The position numbers and the translations under genes were made by a program. From Phycisphaerae bacterium (GTDB lineage Bacteria; Planctomycetota; Phycisphaerae; UBA1845; PWPN01): a stretch of DNA of 64,000 nucleotides. Numbering within the stretch: position 1 is the first letter of the stretch; each line of letters opens with the position of its first letter. This document shows positions 35,858 to 42,680 of this stretch, one piece after another. The stretch covers positions 1 to 64,000 of the forward strand of contig JAAYDF010000142.1 in assembly GCA_012729395.1 (NCBI GenBank), given 5' to 3'. The notes under the pieces are model-generated. The model saw nothing but the letters and a program-made list of their open reading frames with translations, was not told the origin of the DNA and ran no database searches.

Positions 35858-38071
35858 TTATCTGTGCTTCTTGCTCTTGTCAAACCGTTTGCCGGAATCC
35901 TCGATCAGGGACAACACAAGCTCCCTCGCCGGCACGTTCACGGCCGCGATTTGTACCCGAGCCAGATCCCCGATCGCGATACGCCGCCCGCTGTGCTGGC
36001 CTCGCACACACCCGCCGGCGGTGTCGATGTCCCACCAGTCGTCCGGCAGATCGCGGAACCGGATCAACCCGTCCACCAGGTAACGGCGCAACTGGACATA
36101 CAGCCCGACGCCAGCCACGCCGGTCACCACGCCCTCCTCGACGTCGCCCAGCCGCGATTCCAACAGCCGAAGAATCTTGATAAGCCGCAGTTCCCGCTCG
36201 GCGGTTTCGGCCCGCTGCTCGCTGTAGGTGCAGTGCTTGCCCACGGCGGCCAGGGCGTCCCGCCCGGGTGCCTTCTGGCGGCCACGCGAGCCGGTCAACC
36301 GCTTGTGCAGGTACAGGTCCAGCAGCCGGTGCGCCACGAGATCCGGATACCTCCGGATAGGCGAGGTGAAATGGCTGTAGTGCTCGCTGGCCAACGCGTA
36401 ATGCCCGATCGGACGCGTCGTGTACTCCGCCCGAGCCATCGAACGCAGCACGGCGAGATTCACCGCGAAAGCCTCAGGCCGGCCTCGCACCTCCGCGAGA
36501 AGCTTCAGCAGATCCTCGCGTGTGTACGGCGGTCGCAGGGATCGCTTCAGCACCCGCAGGAAGGTGGCCAGTTTCTTCTGCGCGTCGGCAGGGGGGTCCG
36601 CATGGGTTCGTCGCAGATGGGGCACGCCCTGACGAGTGAACAGCTCCGCCACCACCTCGTTGGCTTCGACCATGAACATCTCGATGATCGTGTGCGGAAA
36701 GCTCGTGTCCGCGGGCTCCACGTCCGTCACGTTGCCCTCGTCATCGAGCACCAGTTCGACCTCCGGCAGGTCAAGCACGATCATGCCTCGCGCCAGACGC
36801 CGTTTCTGGATACGCCGGGCCAGCCGATCCATACGCTTGAGCAGCGTGACTACCTCGGGGGCGTATCCGTCGGTCTTTCCCCCGAGAATGGCATCCGCCT
36901 CCCGATAGGTGAGCCGCCTGCTCGAACGGATCACTGTATTGGCAAACCGCGTGCGCTGACGGTTGCCCTGCGCGTCGTAGGTGATGAAGGCACTCTTGGC
37001 CAACCGGGGCTCACCCTCCTGCAAGCTGCATAACCCGTTGCTGAGCACCTCCGGCAACATCGGGATGACGTGCCTCGGCAGGTAGACGCTGTTGCCGCGC
37101 TGGGCCGCCTCAGTATCGAGCGCACCACCCGCGGGAACCATTCGCGCTACGTCGGCGATGTGCACACCCAACTCGTAGCCGCCCTTGCCCGCAGAACGCA
37201 CGGAGATCGCGTCGTCGTAGTCTTTCGCGTCGTCAGGGTCGATGGTGACGATCACCTCTTCGCGAAGATCCTCGCGCACCGCCAACTCCTCTTCGAGCTT
37301 GTATCCCGCCACGGTTTCCCTTGCTTCGTTGACCACCTTTTCGCTGAACCCTTCGGGAAAGCCGTGCTGCCGAATGATGCTCAGGGTATCGATGCCCGGG
37401 TCGCCGTGCCGGCCGAGAACCTCGACGATCACCCCTCGGCCGGGCTCCTCCGCGGCCGGGTACTCCGTCAATTCCACCACCACTTGGTCGCCTTCACGGG
37501 CTCGGCTCGAGCGGGCGTCTGGGATTACGATCGGCTGCAAGAGAACATGGCCCTCCGGTCGCACCAGCCAGCGCCGTCCGTCCTTGACCAACGCGCCCAC
37601 AAACCGTCGGTCACTGCGTTCCAGAATCTCGATCACTTCGCCCTCGACGCGCGACTGGCTTTCGCCCCGGCCCCGGCGGGTGATCCGAGCTACGACTTTG
37701 TCCCCGGTCATCGCCTGCAGCGTCGCTTTGGGCGGGATGAACAGGTCGCCGTGCTCGGTCTGGGCGTCCGGCACCACAAAGCCGAAACCCCGAGCGTGGC
37801 CGCGAAAGCTGCCCACGATCCGATCCTTGGCGTCCGGCAGCATGACGCAGTTACCGCCGCCTTGGACGATCCGGCCGGCCCTCATCAACTCCTTGACCGC
37901 CGCCCGAAATGCGGGGTACTCCCGGTCCGCCACGCCCATAGCGTGGGCCAGACGCCGTGGCTTCTGCGGGCGGTATCCGCCGGACGTGACGTGTCGCAGG
38001 ATCTTCTCCGGAATGCCCTGTGGCGAGGGTTTACGTGGCACGGTAGGGGACCTCCGACGGGGGTATGTCAT
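35858..38071 (-). CDS. rnr: Ribonuclease R (RNB-family 3'-5' exoribonuclease)
   Basis: A 737-residue exoribonuclease of the RNase II/R family. It has an N-terminal winged helix-like segment, two cold-shock/OB-fold domains (for example RIVGSFRGHARGFGFVVPD near 85), the RNB domain with metal-binding IDPDDAKDYDDAIS at 277-290, and a C-terminal S1 domain (GVVTGVAGVGLYVQL near 655). The basic tail KRFDKSKKHR is typical of RNase R. It heads the run of genes that includes the gcv operon; whether that is functional or accidental is unknown. The region upstream has no glycine riboswitch that I can recognise. Confidence 0.95.
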   Translation of the reverse strand: MTYPRRRSPTVPRKPSPQGIPEKILRHVTSGGYRPQKPRRLAHAMGVADREYPAFRAAVKELMRAGRIVQGGGNCVMLPDAKDRIVGSFRGHARGFGFVVPDAQTEHGDLFIPPKATLQAMTGDKVVARITRRGRGESQSRVEGEVIEILERSDRRFVGALVKDGRRWLVRPEGHVLLQPIVIPDARSSRAREGDQVVVELTEYPAAEEPGRGVIVEVLGRHGDPGIDTLSIIRQHGFPEGFSEKVVNEARETVAGYKLEEELAVREDLREEVIVTIDPDDAKDYDDAISVRSAGKGGYELGVHIADVARMVPAGGALDTEAAQRGNSVYLPRHVIPMLPEVLSNGLCSLQEGEPRLAKSAFITYDAQGNRQRTRFANTVIRSSRRLTYREADAILGGKTDGYAPEVVTLLKRMDRLARRIQKRRLARGMIVLDLPEVELVLDDEGNVTDVEPADTSFPHTIIEMFMVEANEVVAELFTRQGVPHLRRTHADPPADAQKKLATFLRVLKRSLRPPYTREDLLKLLAEVRGRPEAFAVNLAVLRSMARAEYTTRPIGHYALASEHYSHFTSPIRRYPDLVAHRLLDLYLHKRLTGSRGRQKAPGRDALAAVGKHCTYSEQRAETAERELRLIKILRLLESRLGDVEEGVVTGVAGVGLYVQLRRYLVDGLIRFRDLPDDWWDIDTAGGCVRGQHSGRRIAIGDLARVQIAAVNVPARELVLSLIEDSGKRFDKSKKHR

Positions 38072-38422
38072 CTTTGCGCGGCATCACACATGCAGACCAT
38101 ACTTCAGGAGCCGGATTCCCGCAAGTGCCCGCTCCTCGATCCCAGGGCCGCGGCTATGGCGATCAAGAAACGCTCCTTGGTGAGGCCGCCCACGTCACCG
38201 CCCTTCCGTAAGCACAATAATATGATATCCTGTAATAATGTTATTACATTATAATGCAATTATGCCATCCGCGCGCGCCACTGTGCAGGGAAGTGTCCTG
38301 TGGCGACCGGTATCGGCCCGACCGGGTCGCGAAAAAGGAAGACTTCGCGGCTTGCCTCCCGGCCAAGAGCCGCTACAACAGATGGTTACGGCGGCCCAAT
38401 GGCCGTCGAGAGGAGGTTCTTG
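38072..38422. other. 351-bp divergent intergenic region
   Basis: This separates rnr from the winged-helix regulator gene. Most of it is ordinary GC-rich DNA. The stretch 38211-38268 is conspicuously AT-rich and holds the palindromic promoter described next. No RNA switch or small gene was recognised in it. Confidence 0.6.
38231..38255 (+). promoter_or_regulatory. AT-rich palindromic operator next to a perfect -10 box
   Basis: TGTAATAATGTTATTACA at 38231-38248 has perfect 8-base arms around a TG centre. A perfect TATAAT follows at 38250-38255. The -35 is weak. A dimeric repressor on the palindrome would cover the promoter core. The winged-helix protein encoded 168 bases downstream is the obvious candidate to bind it. 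Such AT-rich palindromes are typical of ArsR-type operators. Confidence 0.6.
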
Positions 38423-38947
38423 ATGCCCACCAGACGACAGGCCAAACCGAATCACCGGCCGGCTCGAAACGCCCCGGCGGGGCGATCCACAACCCGATCG
38501 CAGGCCGGGCTCGCCGTGGAACTGACTGTCCGGGCGGATGCTGACTTCGCCGGACCCGCCGACCGCGGACAAATCACGCTGACCGGATTCGCTGCCAGGC
38601 CCCGACGCCAGAATCACGATGATCCGTTCCCCGGAGTCGCGGCCCAACTGGCCGTCGCCCGCCAGATCACCCGCGGCACCCGTCCGGAGCGGCTCAGCCG
38701 GCTTCTGGCGGCGCTGGCCCATTCGCAGCGTCTAGCCATCCTGACCAAGCTGCTGGCGGGCGAGGCAACGCACAAACTCCTATCGAACGCAACGGGGCTC
38801 AAAGCGGGTCCGTTGTATCATCATCTTCGCGAGTTGCGCGGAGCGGGCCTGCTGGGACCGAAAGTCCGCGACGTGTATGTGCTTACGCCCAAAGGGCGGC
38901 GAGCCATCCTGGCCGCGATGGCTTTGGACCGATTGTGCGCCAAGTGA
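38423..38947 (+). CDS. Winged-helix (ArsR-like) transcriptional regulator
   Basis: A 174-residue protein whose C-terminal 85 residues form a winged helix: RLSRLLAALAHSQRLAILTK, LLAGEATHKLLSNATGLKAG (recognition helix region) and PLYHHLRELRGAGLLGPK (wing). This pattern is close to ArsR/PadR-type repressors. The N-terminal 85 residues are basic, low-complexity and probably disordered. The start at 38423 is chosen because AGGAGG lies six bases upstream. No metal-binding Cys pair is seen, so the ligand is unknown. Autoregulation through the palindrome at 38231-38248 is likely. No obvious target gene follows it. Confidence 0.8.
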   Translation: MPTRRQAKPNHRPARNAPAGRSTTRSQAGLAVELTVRADADFAGPADRGQITLTGFAARPRRQNHDDPFPGVAAQLAVARQITRGTRPERLSRLLAALAHSQRLAILTKLLAGEATHKLLSNATGLKAGPLYHHLRELRGAGLLGPKVRDVYVLTPKGRRAILAAMALDRLCAK

Positions 38948-39148
38948 AGAACTGCAGGTCCGGGCCGGATGCCGAAAACCAAGGCGAGCGGGCTTGGCGT
39001 AACCCATCTGAACCGCCCTACTGCAACGTCCGATAATATGTGTTATGTTGCGTTCGACCTTGGATCGTGCATCGCGGGCGGGATCCCGGCCAGTTTGGCT
39101 ACTCTGTCGCTGCCGTCCGACGGTCAACTTGGATTGCCTTGGCCGGGG

Positions 39149-40375
39149 TTACCGCACGGCCTGTAGGACGACGGCGGCCAAGTGACCGCCGAAGCCCAGG
39201 GACAGTTTGACGATGGCCCCCGGCCGCAAGTTGATGCTTTCGCGTGGCAGGCAGAGACCCGCGAACTCGGGATCGCATTGCAGAAGTGTGGCGTTGCCCG
39301 GGCTTCGGCGGGCTTGGCAAGCTCGGACCACAACGGCCAGTTCGACGGAGCCCGCGGCGCCGAGAAGATGACCCATCGCACCTTTGATCGATACGACAGG
39401 CACCCGCGGGGCGGTTGCATTGAGAAAACCGCGGATCGCGCGGCCCTCGATGCGGTCGTTCTCCCGGGTTCCGGTGCCGTGGGCGTGAATGCAGGCGATG
39501 TCCTCGGGACCGACCCCGGCACGGTCACAGGCCAAGGCGAGCACATGCCGCAACGATTCGCCGGCAGGATCCATGGCGGTGAGCCCCGCCGGGTCGGTGC
39601 CGGTCGCCCAAGCCGCCAGGGTGGCCAGCGGCTGGGCATTTCGCTTTCGGGCATGCGCTTCGGACTCCAGGATCAACGCGGCGGCACCCTCGCCGAGCGC
39701 GAAGCCTGTTCTGGCCTCGTCGAATGGTCGGCAACTGTAGCCCGCACCACGAGTTACGTGTTCCTCTGCCAGCACGCCCATCCGTTCGAAGGCAGCGAAC
39801 CAGAGCGGATGCAGACAGGCATCGCTGCTGCCGCAGATGACCAGGTCTGCCTGGCCGTCCGCGATCCACTGGGCAGCGCGGATGACGGCCAGGCTACCCG
39901 TGGCGCAGGCCGCCACAGTGGTATGGACTCCACCCGTGATGCCGAGTTGTTGAGCGACGTATCTGGCTGGCGCGTCGGGCAGAAGATCGGCCCAGGGGTT
40001 GGGAAGACGACGGTCGCCGGCTGCCCATGCGTCGGCCCACGCGGCGAACGACAGGACGCCGCCTTTGCTGGTGCCGAGGGAAACGCGCGTTCGAGGGCCC
40101 GCGAGCGAAGGCTTACCGGCGTTGTTGAGAGCTTCTTGAGTGGCCGCCAAGGCGAAGCGGCAAACGCGATCGACGGAGCCGGGTGCCGCCGGGTCGTGGG
40201 GGGCGAAGCCGGGGACTCTTGCCGCAGGCCAGGGTTTGTGCGACGAGTCGGCGCCTGGTTCAAACCGCCCTACCGCACGGCAACCGGCCAGCAGTGACGA
40301 CCAAGTCGCGTCGGCCCCACAGCCGGCGGGCGAGATGATGCCGATCCCGGTGACAAGCACACTTTTGTGGGGCAT
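39149..40375 (-). CDS. Beta-ketoacyl-ACP synthase II-like protein
   Basis: A 408-residue condensing enzyme of the FabF type. The catalytic triad is visible: Cys157 in TTVAACATGSLAVI, His299 in HAHGTGTREND and His336 in KGAMGHLLGAAGS, with Lys331 nearby. The family opening VLVTGIGIISPAGCGADATW is present. It ends the unit that begins with bioB, three bases downstream of it. A KAS next to bioB might elongate the pimeloyl precursor of biotin; equally it may be a general fatty-acid or polyketide enzyme. No acyl carrier protein or ketoreductase is nearby. Confidence 0.9.
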   Translation of the reverse strand: MPHKSVLVTGIGIISPAGCGADATWSSLLAGCRAVGRFEPGADSSHKPWPAARVPGFAPHDPAAPGSVDRVCRFALAATQEALNNAGKPSLAGPRTRVSLGTSKGGVLSFAAWADAWAAGDRRLPNPWADLLPDAPARYVAQQLGITGGVHTTVAACATGSLAVIRAAQWIADGQADLVICGSSDACLHPLWFAAFERMGVLAEEHVTRGAGYSCRPFDEARTGFALGEGAAALILESEAHARKRNAQPLATLAAWATGTDPAGLTAMDPAGESLRHVLALACDRAGVGPEDIACIHAHGTGTRENDRIEGRAIRGFLNATAPRVPVVSIKGAMGHLLGAAGSVELAVVVRACQARRSPGNATLLQCDPEFAGLCLPRESINLRPGAIVKLSLGFGGHLAAVVLQAVR

Positions 40376-40378
40376 GAC

Positions 40379-41395
40379 CTACGCCTGTTGCGCAACCCGG
40401 CGCGGCACCGGCGGTTCGACGAGTTCGAGCCCCAGGTCGCGGACCATTTGCCGATCCGCGTCTGCCGCTCGGCCGCAGGTGGTGAGGTAGTTGCCGATCA
40501 GGAAGCTGTCGGCCCCTGCCAGAAAGATCCAGCTTTGCAGATCGCGCAGGTGGGTTTCGCGTCCGCCGGCGATCCTGATCTCCTTGCCGGGCAGCAGGAA
40601 GCGATAGAGCGAGACGATCTTGAGGCATTCCATGGTTTGCAGCGGTTCGGTCTCGGCCAGGGGCGTGCCCTCGATGGCGATCAGGAAGTTGAGCGGGACG
40701 ACGTCGGGGTTCAGGTCGCGAAGCTCGAAGGCCAGATCGAGGCGGTCCGCCCAGGATTCGCCCATGCCGAACAGCGCCCCGCTGCAGACGCTGATGCCGG
40801 CCGATTGCACATGCCTCAGGGTGGCGAGTCGGTCATCGTAGCTGTGGGTGCTGATGATCCGCGGGAAGTGCCGCCGCGAAGTCTGGAGGTTGTGGTTGTA
40901 TCGCTGCACGCCGAACTCGGCGAGGCGTCGGGCTTGGGCTTCGCTCAGCACGCCGAGCGAGGCGCAGACGCGAACAGGCGTTTGTCGGCGGATCTGCTCG
41001 ACCACCGCCCCCCACTGCTCGACCTCGGCGTCGGTCGGTCCGAGGCCGCTGTTGACGATGCCGAACGAATCGGCCCCGTTGGCCGACGCCTCACGGGCCG
41101 CCTCGATGACCTGCTGCGAAGTCAGGACGGTCAGGCCGGCCACATGCGTCTGGTGGTGGGCCGACTGGCTGCAGAACGCGCAGTCCTCACTGCACCGCCC
41201 TACCTTGCTGGCCACGATGCTGCAGCAGCGGACCCGGCGTCCCAGGAAGTGCTCGCGAACGCGTGTCGCGCCGCGGAAAAGGTCGAGCAGACAGGCATCG
41301 TCGGCGTGACTGACAAGCCACTCGGCCTGCTCGCGGTCGAGCGGTATGCCGGCGATGACCTGGTCGGCAAGCGAACTGATGCGATCCGCGATCAT
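40379..41395 (-). CDS. bioB: Biotin synthase
   Basis: BioB inserts sulfur into dethiobiotin. The radical SAM cluster motif is Cys68-x3-Cys72-x2-Cys75 in GRCSEDCAFCSQS. Further family stretches are YNHNLQTSRRHFPRI and SVCSGALFGMGESWADR, and the extra conserved GRETHLRDLQ. At 338 residues it is of normal length. It overlaps no other gene and is directly followed by the ketoacyl synthase. bioA, bioD and bioF are not in the window. Confidence 0.96.
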   Translation of the reverse strand: MIADRISSLADQVIAGIPLDREQAEWLVSHADDACLLDLFRGATRVREHFLGRRVRCCSIVASKVGRCSEDCAFCSQSAHHQTHVAGLTVLTSQQVIEAAREASANGADSFGIVNSGLGPTDAEVEQWGAVVEQIRRQTPVRVCASLGVLSEAQARRLAEFGVQRYNHNLQTSRRHFPRIISTHSYDDRLATLRHVQSAGISVCSGALFGMGESWADRLDLAFELRDLNPDVVPLNFLIAIEGTPLAETEPLQTMECLKIVSLYRFLLPGKEIRIAGGRETHLRDLQSWIFLAGADSFLIGNYLTTCGRAADADRQMVRDLGLELVEPPVPRRVAQQA

Positions 41396-41544
41396 AGACG
41401 TAAGTCATCCCTATCTCGCCGCGCGTTTCACGACAGGTTACCCCCCTGCCGCCGTTCTGGTCGGTCAGGCAATCGTCCGCGGGCGGATGAATAAGCGTAG
41501 CTAGCACTGATGAGCGATGGCGTCACGGCGACATATTGCCGGGG

Positions 41545-41883
41545 CTACCGTCGGCGTTCCCTGGGCGACCGGGGGGCGACCCTGGCCGTGAGGCGCTCCA
41601 CGTCCAACTGGCGAATGAGGACGATCTCCCCCCGCCCAACGTCGTAGGCGTAGACGTTCATCAACTTGGCGTCGCTGTCGAAGATCGCAAGCAGCTCGGC
41701 GGAGTTGTCCAGTTGCGCGGTAGCGAGTTGAAAGCGGCCGGTCATGGCGGTCTGAGCAAAAGCCATCGCCTGCTGCGGAAGCAAAGCCTGCAGGAATAGA
41801 AAGGCCGCCAGCAGCACGACGGCGGTGACGCTCAGCACGCCGATCGCGAAGTCTTTAGTGGTGACGGTATGGTTTTCGCTCAT
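41545..41883 (-). CDS. Small single-pass membrane protein (hypothetical)
   Basis: A 112-residue protein with one membrane segment near residues 12-35 (VTAVVLLAAFLFLQALL) after a short N-terminus MSENHTVTTKD. The soluble part contains GRFQLATAQLDNSAELLAIF and MNVYAYDVGRGEIVLIRQLD, which reads like a propeller-type strand pair. The upstream in-frame ATG at 41931 is not used, as the true start overlaps the previous stop (ATGA). It belongs to a set of three small genes; the second gene has a similar layout. Function unknown. Confidence 0.72.
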   Translation of the reverse strand: MSENHTVTTKDFAIGVLSVTAVVLLAAFLFLQALLPQQAMAFAQTAMTGRFQLATAQLDNSAELLAIFDSDAKLMNVYAYDVGRGEIVLIRQLDVERLTARVAPRSPRERRR

Positions 41884-42227
41884 CGCGTTCGGCCCTCCTG
41901 TCGCTGGAACTCGCGGCTCAGGTCTCGCCATCCCGCGTAGGTCACGTCCACTGGCTGTCCGGCCATTCGGGGAAACGGTGTTCGGAACGCGTGGAGGATC
42001 ATGTTTCGCGAGTCGAAGAGGTAGATGACGTCGTTACTTGCGTCGGCCTGGACGGCGATAAGGACGGTCTCCGGCCCCGGGCTCGCGGGTGCGGGAGCCA
42101 TCTCCTCGTTGTCCTCGGCCATCTGGGCGATGGCCGCCGGCGGCGTGTAGGAGGACAGGAGTACCGCCGTGAGCAGCACGACGTTCAACAGCACCAGGGC
42201 GGCGATCAGCATCCGCTTTGAGGGCAT
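41880..42227 (-). CDS. Small single-pass membrane protein (hypothetical), second of three
   Basis: A 115-residue protein with an N-terminal anchor MLIAALVLLNVVLLTAVLLSS and a soluble domain that includes ETVLIAVQADASNDVIYLFD and RNMILHAFRTPFP. Its soluble pattern (a strand reporting on a value, then a strand with Tyr/Phe and Asp) resembles the neighbouring 41545-41883 protein, so the two may be paralogues. The start at 42227 has GGAGG eight bases upstream. I recognise no known family. Confidence 0.75.
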   Translation of the reverse strand: MPSKRMLIAALVLLNVVLLTAVLLSSYTPPAAIAQMAEDNEEMAPAPASPGPETVLIAVQADASNDVIYLFDSRNMILHAFRTPFPRMAGQPVDVTYAGWRDLSREFQRQEGRTR

Positions 42228-42264
42228 GTGCACACCTCCGGGCACGCGTCGCCCGGTTCCGGGG

Positions 42265-42459
42265 CTATCTCATATTCGCTCGCTTGGCGGGCTTGAAGGC
42301 CACGACCAGGCATCCGACGAGGAACACGCCGGCGTAGAGCCACTCCCACGTCGTGGAACGCTCGGACATCGAGCTGGCGGCCGGCTCCTCGTACACTTGC
42401 GCAAGGGCCGCACCGCTGAGCATCAGCACGGCCGCCAAGCTGGTGATCCAATGTCGCAT
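42265..42459 (-). CDS. Tiny exported membrane protein, first of three
   Basis: A 64-residue protein with a signal peptide (MRHWITSLAAVLMLSGAALA) and a single later membrane segment WLYAGVFLVGCLVVAFKPAK with a basic C-terminus. The ATG at 42459 is preferred to the one at 42471 because GGAG lies six bases before it. It is first in the run of three small genes transcribed leftward. It could be a small subunit of an envelope complex, but function is not known. Confidence 0.65.
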   Translation of the reverse strand: MRHWITSLAAVLMLSGAALAQVYEEPAASSMSERSTTWEWLYAGVFLVGCLVVAFKPAKRANMR

Positions 42460-42624
42460 CGTCTTCTCCATGCCGCACGGTTTGTGCGTACCGGCACCAT
42501 TATAGCCGCCGTCACCCGGCCGTAAAGCCGTCCCCGCCGCCGGAGCAGCACCCGTGCCGCCCCGGGCTCTGAGGCCCCTGCTCGGCGCCGCGGGGCGCAG
42601 GCAGTACTCAGCGGAAGCCAGCGC

Positions 42625-42654
42625 TTGTATCTCGGCGGCCTTGGTAGCTATGAT
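42625..42654 (+). promoter_or_regulatory. Probable promoter of the MmeI-like gene
   Basis: TTGTAT (42625-42630), an 18-base spacer and TATGAT (42649-42654) lie 26 bases before the ATG at 42681. The spacing and -10 are good. The leader would be about 20 bases. Confidence 0.4.
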
Positions 42655-42680
42655 GCGGCCGACCAGATTGATGGATCAAC

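Noticed and set aside
38072-38230. Glycine riboswitch upstream of the rnr-gcv run
   Set aside because: No conserved glycine aptamer core was recognised on the minus strand in this gap or in the 63-base rnr-gcvT gap.
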